A stretch of 64,000 bases of DNA from Candidatus Zixiibacteriota bacterium. Its GTDB lineage: Bacteria; Zixibacteria; MSB-5A5; GN15; JAAZOE01. The stretch is taken from assembly GCA_030668485.1 (NCBI GenBank), contig DAOUTW010000001.1, positions 62,001-126,000 on the forward strand, given 5' to 3'. The position numbers were made by a program, and so were the translations under genes. Under the pieces are notes generated by a model. That model did not search any database. It worked only from the letters and a program-made list of their open reading frames with translations, and was not told the DNA's origin. Positions 31,203 to 39,094 of this stretch are shown in pieces (the stretch's first letter is position 1; every line of letters starts with the position of its first letter).

Positions 31203-32588
31203 ATGCGGCGGGATGTTATCTCATGGGCTCTCTACGATTTCGCCAATACCATTTATTCCATGAATATCCTGTCGCTCTATTTCGCCGGATGGCTGGTGAT
31301 CGATCTTGGTTTTGAGGATATCCATTACTCGCTGGCTTTCTCCGCCTCGATGCTCGCCTCGGCTATCATCATGCCGGCCCTCGGGTATATTTCGGATCGG
31401 AAAAGTCAGAAAAGTCCGCGCAATTCAAGTATATTGTCCCAGCCAAGGCTGCTGTTGCTTCTGATATTTACTGCCGGCGCGGTCGTGTCGGTTATTGCTT
31501 TTACGATCACCCCGGTGTCGTCCATCGCCCTGATTCTGATTTTCTTCGGGTTGTCCAATTTCTTTTTCGAGGGGGGAATTGTCTTTTACAATGCCCTGCT
31601 CGATTCGGTTTCGAATCCCGATAATGTCGGCAAGGTTTCCGGTTTCGGGGTCAGCCTCGGTTATGGCGGTTCAGTCGTCGGCATGGTTTTGGTGTTGCCC
31701 TTCGTGACCGGCGATTTGTTTGGGTTGGATATCCCGTTCATTGAGGGTGGTGGAAAATCGGCCGCCTTTTTGCCGACAGCCATTTTCTATGCCTTATTCT
31801 CCATCCCGATATTCCTATTCGTCCGCGAGAGGGCAAGGGCAGGGGGGGCAGGGGCCCCACTTCTGTTGGGTCAGACTGAGAGTCAGGCGGAAAGCAATAA
31901 TAAATCCGGGTTGATAGCAGCATATAGAGATATCTGGCGGTCGTTGAAGTCGACTGAGAAATATCCCGGAATGCTCAGATTTCTGATTTCCGATTATTTT
32001 TTCGAAGACGCCATCGCCACCGTAATTATCTTTATGGCAATTTTCACCGAAAGAGTCCTCGGACTGGGCGATAGCGACCGGGTTACATTTTTCATTCTCT
32101 CAACGGTTTTCGCCATGATTGGCGCCTATTTGCTGGGGCTGATGGCTGATCGGTTTTCGCCCAAAAAGACTTTGTTCTGGATTGTTGCCGGTTGGATTAT
32201 TGTCCTGCTGTTTTTCGCCATTAACAGTAATCAAACTGTTTTTTGGATTCTGGGCCCGGTAGTCGGAATCCTTTTGGGCGGAGTTTGGGCGGTGTCACGG
32301 TCACTGCTTATGCAGCTTTCTCCGCCGGAAAAACTTGGCGAATTCTTTGGTCTTTTCTCGCTGTCGGGTCGCGCGGCGGCTGTGGTCGGGCCGTTGGTAT
32401 GGGGTGGAGTGGTTCTCCTTTTTTCGCAGAACAATGCCTTTGGGCGAAGTGTCGCCGAATTGCTGGGTATGACCGGCGAAGCGGCTGACAAGCTGCCATA
32501 TCGTCTGGCGGTGATATCACTGGCGGCGATGATGGCGGTCGGCCTGTATATTTTCCGGAAAGTTCCCGATCGAAAGGTCACCCGTTGA
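31203..32588 (+). CDS. UMF1/Atg22-type MFS transporter
   Basis: I chose the ATG at 31203 because MRRDVISWALYDFANTIYS is the typical N-terminal signature of UMF1-family (vacuole effluxer Atg22-like) transporters; a GTG at 31182 is possible. The 461-residue protein has about 12 hydrophobic segments and the MFS loop GYISDRKSQ after helix 2. Family members are thought to export amino acids or other small solutes. The gene overlaps the methyltransferase gene by 4 nt. Confidence 0.82.
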   Translation: MRRDVISWALYDFANTIYSMNILSLYFAGWLVIDLGFEDIHYSLAFSASMLASAIIMPALGYISDRKSQKSPRNSSILSQPRLLLLLIFTAGAVVSVIAFTITPVSSIALILIFFGLSNFFFEGGIVFYNALLDSVSNPDNVGKVSGFGVSLGYGGSVVGMVLVLPFVTGDLFGLDIPFIEGGGKSAAFLPTAIFYALFSIPIFLFVRERARAGGAGAPLLLGQTESQAESNNKSGLIAAYRDIWRSLKSTEKYPGMLRFLISDYFFEDAIATVIIFMAIFTERVLGLGDSDRVTFFILSTVFAMIGAYLLGLMADRFSPKKTLFWIVAGWIIVLLFFAINSNQTVFWILGPVVGILLGGVWAVSRSLLMQLSPPEKLGEFFGLFSLSGRAAAVVGPLVWGGVVLLFSQNNAFGRSVAELLGMTGEAADKLPYRLAVISLAAMMAVGLYIFRKVPDRKVTR

Positions 32589-33238
32589 ATCACGACGAAA
32601 CGATCAAATATTATCAGATGCGGGCGGGAGAGTATGACAAAGTCTACTCTCGCGATAATCCCGGCCGACAGGAGGAACTGGCCGAGCTATATAGTCTGTC
32701 CCGGGGGACTCTGAAAGGCCGACATATCCTCGATCTGGCCTGTGGTACCGGTTTCTGGACTCGTTTGATATCGGAAGAGGCGGCCTCGATTGTCGGGGTC
32801 GATATTAACCAGGCGACTCTGGTGGAGGCGGAAAAGAAGACCTATCATTGCCCGGTAAGATTTATACAAGCCGATGTCTTCCACACGCCGTTTAATGCCG
32901 GTGAATTCGACGGCCTTTTGTTGACCTATCTTCTCTCTCATCTCAAGCGCCAGGATATCGACCCTCTGGCACAGAAAATCCGCAACATTATAAAGCCGGG
33001 ATCGCCCGCTTTTGTGTGCGACAACAACCTGGTCTGCGAAATAGAACCCGATCTTATTTGGGACGATGATCATATAAACTCGTATAAGATACGCCGCCTT
33101 GAAAACGGCAATGAATACCGGATACTGAAAAACTATTTTGAGAAAGATGAATTGATCGAGATATTCCGGACATGGGGCATGATAGAAAAACTGTCTTTTG
33201 GCACTTATTATTGGTCGGCTATTCTGAAAGTTCAATAA
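32585..33238 (+). CDS. Class I SAM-dependent methyltransferase
   Basis: The TTG at 32585 overlaps the upstream stop (TTGA). The 217-residue protein has the Rossmann motif I HILDLACGTGFWT, then VGVDINQ (motif II), FIQADVFHTPF and LLTYLLSHL. A C-terminal half for substrate binding follows. The substrate is not evident; the order resembles small-molecule methyltransferases of the UbiE/Methyltransf_11 type. It is translationally coupled to the MFS gene and is followed 21 nt later by the PHP gene. Confidence 0.85.
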   Translation: MNHDETIKYYQMRAGEYDKVYSRDNPGRQEELAELYSLSRGTLKGRHILDLACGTGFWTRLISEEAASIVGVDINQATLVEAEKKTYHCPVRFIQADVFHTPFNAGEFDGLLLTYLLSHLKRQDIDPLAQKIRNIIKPGSPAFVCDNNLVCEIEPDLIWDDDHINSYKIRRLENGNEYRILKNYFEKDELIEIFRTWGMIEKLSFGTYYWSAILKVQ

Positions 33239-33259
33239 CTGAGAAGGCGAGTCATCGCT

Positions 33260-34294
33260 ATGGATTACAAAATTATAACCGGCGTTGTTCATGTCCACAC
33301 GCTCGACTCCGACGGCACCAAGACTCATGAGGAGGTCGCCGCCATTGCGGGAGAGGTCGGTCTCGATTTTATCCTGTTTGCCGACCATATGACCCTGCAG
33401 GGTCTCGATGAAGGTAAAGAAGGTTTTTACGGCGATGTACTCGCCCTGATCGGTTATGAACATAACGACCACGACGACTGCAATCATTATTTGATATACG
33501 AAAACGACAAGGTTCTTCCCGCCTCGATGACTGCTGCCGAATATGTGGCCGCCGCCTCTCAGGCGGGGGCGTTGGGAATTATGGCTCACCCCGATGAAAT
33601 GCGCGGCCGGGACGCCCGGTTCCGGTCTTATCCCTGGACCGACTGGAATGTCGAGGGATTCAACGGCATGGAAATCTGGAACCAGATGTCGGAATGGATG
33701 GAGGGGTTGAAATTTTACAATCAAATCCTGATGGTCCTTTCACCGCGAAAATGGCTCCAGTCGCCGACCAGCCGCGTTCGGCGAAAATGGGACGATATCA
33801 ACACCCGTCGCAAGGTGGTCGGGATCGCCTCGGTTGATGCTCATGGTTTCCTTTATCGGGCCGGACCGTTGCGGTTGACCATTTTCCCATATAAAGTTCA
33901 ATTCAAAACGCTGCGTTCGCATCTGATGCTGACCGAACCGCTTTCGCGGGATTTGGAGACCGCTAAAAAGCAGATTTACGATGCGATCCGTGATTGCCGT
34001 GTTTTCATGTCCAATTATCGCTGGGGCGAGGCCAAAAATTTTCGGTTTGAAATCGGTAACGCATCTACTTCCGCAGCGATAGGCGGCGAGATCACACTTG
34101 AAGAGGACACTAAGGCAATCGTGACCATTCCGCTGGTTGGCCGTATTCGCCTGATCGGAAACGGCAAATTGATGGCTGAGAAAAAGGGCAAATCCTTCGA
34201 GCATATTATCACCCAGCCCGGCGTCTATCGCGTCGAGGTGTACCGCGGTAAGAAGGGGTGGATATTTTCCAACCATATCCGGGTGGTGGAGTAA
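33260..34294 (+). CDS. PHP-domain phosphoesterase-like protein
   Basis: The 344-residue protein starts with the PHP metal motif HVHTLDSDGTKTHEEV, then LDFILFADHMTL. GYEHNDHDDCNHYLIY and IMAHPDEMRGRD supply later His/Asp ligands, with IASVDAHGFL near the middle. The C-terminal 80 residues look like a beta-sandwich. PHP enzymes hydrolyse phosphoesters with a trinuclear metal site; the substrate here is unknown. It is the last gene of the MFS-methyltransferase-PHP cluster. Confidence 0.82.
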   Translation: MDYKIITGVVHVHTLDSDGTKTHEEVAAIAGEVGLDFILFADHMTLQGLDEGKEGFYGDVLALIGYEHNDHDDCNHYLIYENDKVLPASMTAAEYVAAASQAGALGIMAHPDEMRGRDARFRSYPWTDWNVEGFNGMEIWNQMSEWMEGLKFYNQILMVLSPRKWLQSPTSRVRRKWDDINTRRKVVGIASVDAHGFLYRAGPLRLTIFPYKVQFKTLRSHLMLTEPLSRDLETAKKQIYDAIRDCRVFMSNYRWGEAKNFRFEIGNASTSAAIGGEITLEEDTKAIVTIPLVGRIRLIGNGKLMAEKKGKSFEHIITQPGVYRVEVYRGKKGWIFSNHIRVVE

Positions 34295-34333
34295 GAGTAA
34301 TTGATTGGGTGATTTATCCTTTAGATATATAAA

Positions 34334-34370
34334 CCCACCCGAAATCCGCAAGAGGCGGATTACGGGTGGG
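34334..34370. repeat. Hairpin repeat related to the one at 25004
   Basis: CCCACCCG-A-AATCCGC (34334-34349) pairs with GCGGATT-A-CGGGTGGG (34355-34370), with one mismatch. It is followed by GCCACCAACGAGCA, close to the GCACCAAGCA that follows the 25004 hairpin. Two instances with shared ends but different inner stems suggest a dispersed palindromic repeat family. It lies 40 nt after the PHP gene and could also act as its terminator, but no T tract follows. Confidence 0.55.
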
Positions 34371-34390
34371 CCACCAACGAGCACTTAAAT

Positions 34391-34511
34391 ATGTGTACGG
34401 TTCGCCGCGGGGAGTCCACATCGTCCGATTTTTCCCCGGCGGGTCACATGCCAAGAGGCGCAGGACCTGCCGGAACGTTCAAAAGCCGATGTGGACATCG
34501 GCACTGCACAT
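34391..34511. ncRNA. Candidate structured RNA upstream of the nuo operon
   Basis: Nested complementary segments define a stable fold: ATGTG (34391-34395) with CACAT (34507-34511), GTCCACATCG (34414-34423) with CGATGTGGAC (34487-34496), and CCGGCGGG (34436-34443) with CCTGCCGG (34466-34473, one G-U). No coding frame of note spans it. It may be an independent small RNA or another palindromic repeat. It ends before the predicted nuo promoter, so it is not part of that leader. The rest of 34295-34723 shows only that promoter. Confidence 0.4.
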
Positions 34512-34671
34512 GTAGTTACCCCCATCCCAATCTGATTTTAATAACAGGGTATTACTTGTTCGAAATTCCAGATTCGTAAGGTGTTGCCAATCAATAAACA
34601 AGAATTAATAATCATTATTAATGAGATTATAAAACCGGAAGAATAAAAGCCCCGAAAAAGGCAGATTACTA

Positions 34672-34700
34672 TTGACAGTCTGGGGGAATATTATTACCAT
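34672..34700 (+). promoter_or_regulatory. Putative nuo operon promoter
   Basis: TTGACA (34672-34677), a 17-nt spacer and TACCAT (34695-34700) would start transcription near 34707, 17 nt before the chosen nuoA start. Confidence 0.5.
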
Positions 34701-34723
34701 TGCTGGACTATTTGGTGGAAACT

Positions 34724-35080
34724 ATGTTTGAGACTTTCTTTCCCATACTCGTTTTGGTGGCATTGGTTACGGCCACCGCCGGCGTCTTTCTGACGTTGTC
34801 AGTTCTTTTTGGTAAAAAAACCAAGAACACAGTCAAGGAAGAACCGTACGAAAGCGGCATGCCGCCGATCGGGGATACCCGGGAGCGCTTCTCGGTAAAA
34901 TTTTATATGGTCGCCATCCTCTTTATCATTTTCGATATCGAGGTGGTTTTCCTGTATCCCTGGGCCGTCATCTATCAAGAATTGGCTTTGTTCGGATTGA
35001 TCGAAATGACGGTCTTTATCGCCATTCTGCTGGTCGGGTATTTTTACGTCTTGCGTGCGGGAGCCTTGAAATGGGATTAG
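34724..35080 (+). CDS. nuoA: NADH-quinone oxidoreductase subunit A
   Basis: I chose the ATG at 34724 because GGTGGA lies 5 nt upstream and the predicted transcription start lies between it and the alternative TTG at 34700. The 118-residue protein has three membrane helices. The conserved loop [20 protein letters not shown] holds the cytoplasmic/ quinone-site cysteine-loop equivalent, and [20 protein letters not shown] is near the second helix. It is part of the membrane arm near the quinone channel. It overlaps nuoB by 10 nt. Confidence 0.92.
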   Translation: MFETFFPILVLVALVTATAGVFLTLSVLFGKKTKNTVKEEPYESGMPPIGDTRERFSVKFYMVAILFIIFDIEVVFLYPWAVIYQELALFGLIEMTVFIAILLVGYFYVLRAGALKWD

Positions 35081-35586
35081 AAGAGAATATCCCCGATTCA
35101 ATAATACTCACAACTGTCGATTACGTGGTCAACTGGTCGCGCAAATCGTCTATGTGGCCGTTCGGATTCGGGCTGGCCTGTTGTGCGATTGAGATGATAG
35201 CGACTTTTGCGGCTCATTTCGACCTGGCCCGCTTCGGGATGGAGGTTATGCGCCCGTCGCCGAGACAGGCCGACCTGATGATTGTCGCCGGGCGAGTTTC
35301 CAACAAAATGGCCCCGGTGGTCAAACGGCTTTATGACCAGATGCCTAACCCGAAATGGGTTATCTCTATGGGCGCCTGCGCTTCCTGCGGCGGAATTTTC
35401 AATAACTATGCCATTTTACAGGGCGTTGACCGGATTATTCCGGTCGATATTTATATCCCCGGTTGTCCGCCCCGGCCGGAACAGTTAATCGACGGTATCG
35501 TTCGCCTGCACAAAAAGGTTATGACGGAGTCGGTCAAGGATAAGAGGGAAACGCAACCGCAGCGGATTGTGAGTAAAAAGGGCTGA
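35071..35586 (+). CDS. nuoB: NADH-quinone oxidoreductase subunit B
   Basis: The 171-residue protein carries the ligands of the N2 [4Fe-4S] cluster: adjacent cysteines in GLACCAIEM, Cys in GACASCGG, and Cys in [10 protein letters not shown]. It also has the [15 protein letters not shown] stretch. N2 passes electrons to quinone at the NuoB/NuoD interface. The start overlaps the end of nuoA. The length and motifs are typical. Confidence 0.95.
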   Translation: MGLEENIPDSIILTTVDYVVNWSRKSSMWPFGFGLACCAIEMIATFAAHFDLARFGMEVMRPSPRQADLMIVAGRVSNKMAPVVKRLYDQMPNPKWVISMGACASCGGIFNNYAILQGVDRIIPVDIYIPGCPPRPEQLIDGIVRLHKKVMTESVKDKRETQPQRIVSKKG

Positions 35587-35614
35587 AGATTTTTTTTGGA
35601 TGAACTTGTGAAAT

Positions 35615-36148
35615 ATGGGACAAGCTGAGTTGACAAAGGTCGAAGAGGAAATCCTGCAGGTTTTGCAGGAGCAGTTCGGTGAGGGTATAACCGGCCATAG
35701 CAAATTCGCCGATCAGCTTTCGATTTATATCACCGATGATATCCTTTTCGAATTGGCCCGCTTTATGAAAGAGGAGGACCAGACCGATTTCGATCTGCTC
35801 TCCGATATTTGCGGTGTCGACTGGATCGATTGCCCCGAACAGCGTTTTGAACTGGTATACAATTTCTATTCGATAAATAAAAATGTCAGAATTCTCATAA
35901 GAACTACCGTTCCTGACAGCGAAACCCCGTCAATTCGGTCGATTCAGCCGGTATATCCCGGCGCCGACTGGATGGAACGGGAAGTTTACGATATGCTGGG
36001 AATCGAATTCGAAGGCCACCCCGATCTGCAGCGGATAATAACGCCGGAAGGAATGGAAGGCTGGCCGCATCGCAAAGATTTCCCGCTCACCTACGAAGCT
36101 CCGCAATTCAGCCATAACAAAGATAATCCGCCGGAGATAATTAAATGA
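35615..36148 (+). CDS. nuoC: NADH-quinone oxidoreductase subunit C
   Basis: The 177-residue protein has the NuoC/30-kDa subunit signature MEREVYDMLGIEFEGHPDLQ, then HRKDFPL near the C terminus. It is a peripheral-arm structural subunit packing on NuoD. It is separate from nuoD here (4-nt overlap), unlike the nuoCD fusion of E. coli. Confidence 0.94.
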   Translation: MGQAELTKVEEEILQVLQEQFGEGITGHSKFADQLSIYITDDILFELARFMKEEDQTDFDLLSDICGVDWIDCPEQRFELVYNFYSINKNVRILIRTTVPDSETPSIRSIQPVYPGADWMEREVYDMLGIEFEGHPDLQRIITPEGMEGWPHRKDFPLTYEAPQFSHNKDNPPEIIK

Positions 36149-37320
36149 CGACCGGCGCGAAGACCATGACGCTCAATCTGGGCCCGCAACACCCTGCCAC
36201 ACACGGGGTTTTGCGAGTGGTCCTGGAACTTGACGGTGAAACCGTTCTGCAAGCAACGTCATACCTGGGTTATCTCCATACCGGAATCGAAAAAAACGCT
36301 GAGGATAAGCTGTATTACAAAGTTATCCCGATGACCGACCGGATGGATTACCTGGCCCCGATGTCGAATAACCTTGGCTATGTTTTGGCGGTGGAAAAAC
36401 TTCTGGGAATCGAAGTACCTGAAAAAGTTAAATATGCTCGCGTTCTTTTGACCGAATTGACCCGACTCAACAACCATCTCGTCTGGCTTGGTACTCATGC
36501 CCTTGATGTCGGCGCGATGTCGATGCTGCTCTATACTTTCCGCGAACGCGAATTGATCCTCGATATATATGAAGCGGTTTCGGGTCAGCGGATGATGTCA
36601 TCCTATTTCCGGATTGGCGGATTGGCTTACGATCTGCCGATAGATTTAGACAAAAAGGTCAAGAACGTTCTCAAGGTCCTGCCGGAAAAGATGCTGGAAT
36701 ATGAAAATCTCCTGACCAACAACCGCATCTGGATCAAAAGATTAACGGGCGTGGGGACGATCACGGCCCAGCAGGCCCTCGATTTGTCGCTCACCGGACC
36801 GTTGCTTCGTTCCACCGGCGTTAATTATGACGTCCGCAAGGCGGCACCCTACAGCGGCTATGAAAAATTTGATTTTGATGTTCCGCTCGGAAAAAACGGC
36901 GATTGTTATGACCGTTACCTGATCCGGCTGGAAGAGATGCGGCAGTCGCTCCGTATTATGAAGCAGGCCTTGAATGGTATGCCGGAGGGACCGTATAGAG
37001 CTCATGTTCCGGGCGTGGTTCTACCGCCCAAACAGCAGGTCCTGACCCAGATGGAAGCTTTGATCTTCCATTTCAAAATTATCACCGATGGTTTCAAAGT
37101 TCCGGCCGGTTCGTATTATCAGGCAATTGAATCTCCCAAAGGCGAACTTGGCTTTTACATGGTTTCCGACGGCTCCAACAAGCCGTACCGGATGCGGGTC
37201 CGTCCGCCGTCATTTATCAATCTGCAGGCTCTCAGCCCGATGGTCATCGGGAGGCTGGTGTCCGACGTGATCACCTGTATCGGTTCCATCGATATTGTTC
37301 TCGGCGAGGTTGACCGATGA
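36145..37320 (+). CDS. nuoD: NADH-quinone oxidoreductase subunit D
   Basis: The 391-residue protein starts with MTLNLGPQHPATHGVLRV, the family signature, with the GYLHTGIEKNAED histidine loop at the quinone site. The C terminus is GSIDIVLGEVDR. It forms the quinone-reducing cavity with NuoB. It overlaps nuoC and nuoE by 4 nt each, so the three are translationally coupled. Confidence 0.95.
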   Translation: MTTGAKTMTLNLGPQHPATHGVLRVVLELDGETVLQATSYLGYLHTGIEKNAEDKLYYKVIPMTDRMDYLAPMSNNLGYVLAVEKLLGIEVPEKVKYARVLLTELTRLNNHLVWLGTHALDVGAMSMLLYTFRERELILDIYEAVSGQRMMSSYFRIGGLAYDLPIDLDKKVKNVLKVLPEKMLEYENLLTNNRIWIKRLTGVGTITAQQALDLSLTGPLLRSTGVNYDVRKAAPYSGYEKFDFDVPLGKNGDCYDRYLIRLEEMRQSLRIMKQALNGMPEGPYRAHVPGVVLPPKQQVLTQMEALIFHFKIITDGFKVPAGSYYQAIESPKGELGFYMVSDGSNKPYRMRVRPPSFINLQALSPMVIGRLVSDVITCIGSIDIVLGEVDR

Positions 37321-37808
37321 TTCTGAACGACGCGACCATCAAGGAAATCACGACCCGCATGGAGCGATACCCATCGCGCAAGTCGGCAATATTGCCGGCT
37401 CTGACCTATGCCTATCGGCAGGTGGGCCATCTGGATGCTCCGGTTTACAAGGAACTTTCAAAAATTATCGATATTCCGTATGTCGAGATCGCCGAAGCGG
37501 CCTCGTTCTATACCATGTTTCCCAAGAAAGAAGTCGGGCGTTACCTTATCCAGGTTTGTCACAATATTTCATGTTCGCTTCGCGGCGCCGACAATATGCT
37601 GATTTATATGCAGGAAAAGCTGGGAATAAAGATGGGCGAGACCACCCCCGACAATCTTTTCACGCTGATTTCGGTGGAATGTCTCGGAGGTTGTTCGGCG
37701 GCCCCGATGATGCAGGTTAATCAAACCTTTTATGAAGATTTGACCCGCGAGAAAATAGATAAAATTCTGGCCGATCTGAGCGCCGAAGCTGAAAAGGACG
37801 GGAAGTAG
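37317..37808 (+). CDS. nuoE: NADH-quinone oxidoreductase subunit E
   Basis: The 163-residue thioredoxin-fold subunit shows the N1a [2Fe-2S] ligand pattern: two cysteines in QVCHNISCSLRG and two in VECLGGCSAAPMM. The N terminus has the helical RKSAILPALTYAYRQVGHL segment. It works with NuoF at the NADH-oxidising tip. It overlaps nuoD by 4 nt. Confidence 0.94.
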   Translation: MILNDATIKEITTRMERYPSRKSAILPALTYAYRQVGHLDAPVYKELSKIIDIPYVEIAEAASFYTMFPKKEVGRYLIQVCHNISCSLRGADNMLIYMQEKLGIKMGETTPDNLFTLISVECLGGCSAAPMMQVNQTFYEDLTREKIDKILADLSAEAEKDGK

Positions 37809-37809
37809 T

Positions 37810-39090
37810 ATGGAGAAGGTCCTTTTCAAATATGTCGAGGAGCCGCAGCAATACCTGATCGACAACTATATCAAAAACGGCGGTTACCAGGCACTCCCCA
37901 AAGTCCTGAAAGATTTCACACCGGACGAACTGATTGAAGAGGTCAAAAAGTCGGGCGTGCGTGGGCGCGGCGGAGCCGGATTCCCGGCCGGACTTAAATG
38001 GAGTTTCGTTCCCAAAACCGACGTCAAGCCGAAATACCTCTGCTGCAATGCCGATGAATCGGAACCGGGTACGTGTAAGGACCGCGTTCTTATGGAATGC
38101 GATCCCCATATGGTGATCGAGGGTTGCATTATTGCCGCCTTTGCTATCCAGGCTCATCATGCATTCATTTATATCCGCGGCGAATTCGCTTATCCTGCCT
38201 TCCGGATGGAAGAGGCGGTCAACGAGGCGTATGGCAAAGGTTATCTCGGAAAAAACATCCTCGGCTCCGGATTTGACCTCGATATGATCGTTCACACCGG
38301 CGGCGGCGCTTATATCTGCGGCGAAGAAACGGCTCTGCTATCATCGCTCGAAGGCGACCGCGGCATGTCGCGGATCAGACCGCCGTTTCCCGCCATCGAA
38401 GGTCTCTATAGTTGCCCGACCGTGGTCAACAATGTCGAGACACTGGCCAGTATACCGCACATAATCAATCGCGGCGTCGACTGGTACCGGACCTATGGAA
38501 CCGAAAAATCGGCTGGTTCAAAAATCTTTTCCTTATCGGGCAATGTCAATCGCCCCGGCAACTACGAAGTCGAACTCGGAACTCCCCTGTCGTACGTCAT
38601 CAATGAACTCGGCGGCGGTATCCAGACCGGACATAAACTGAAAGCGATTATCCCCGGCGGATCGTCGACTCCGCTGCTTATGCCCGATCAGATCGACACC
38701 CCGCTCGATTATGAAGCGGTTGCCGAAGCCGGTTCGATGCTCGGATCGGGAGCGATTATAGTCATCGACGAGCGGGCCTGCATGGTCTGGGTGGCGATGA
38801 AGCTGATAAATTTCTATCAACACGAGTCCTGCGGCAAATGTACCCCGTGTCGCGAGGGGACTCTCTGGCTGAAGCGACTGATTAACCGGATAGAACATGG
38901 GGAAGGCAAAAAAGGCGACATCGAACTTATTCTCGATATTTGCGAAAATATCATGGGACGGACGATCTGTCCTCTCGGCGACGCGGCAGTGATGCCGACC
39001 GAGTCGATTATCAAGCATTTCCGGGATGAGTTTGAATATCACATCGAGCACAAGAAGTGCAAGGTGAAAACCGATTACGCGTTTGAATAA
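37810..39090 (+). CDS. nuoF: NADH-quinone oxidoreductase subunit F
   Basis: The 426-residue protein carries the glycine-rich NADH/FMN segment VRGRGGAGFPAGLKW, then YLCCNADESEPGTCKDR. Further on are GGGAYICGEETALLSSLEG and the N3 cluster motif ESCGKCTPCREG with a later Cys in TICPLGDAA. It binds NADH and FMN and is the electron entry point. It begins 1 nt after nuoE. Confidence 0.95.
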   Translation: MEKVLFKYVEEPQQYLIDNYIKNGGYQALPKVLKDFTPDELIEEVKKSGVRGRGGAGFPAGLKWSFVPKTDVKPKYLCCNADESEPGTCKDRVLMECDPHMVIEGCIIAAFAIQAHHAFIYIRGEFAYPAFRMEEAVNEAYGKGYLGKNILGSGFDLDMIVHTGGGAYICGEETALLSSLEGDRGMSRIRPPFPAIEGLYSCPTVVNNVETLASIPHIINRGVDWYRTYGTEKSAGSKIFSLSGNVNRPGNYEVELGTPLSYVINELGGGIQTGHKLKAIIPGGSSTPLLMPDQIDTPLDYEAVAEAGSMLGSGAIIVIDERACMVWVAMKLINFYQHESCGKCTPCREGTLWLKRLINRIEHGEGKKGDIELILDICENIMGRTICPLGDAAVMPTESIIKHFRDEFEYHIEHKKCKVKTDYAFE

Positions 39091-39094
39091 GAGT

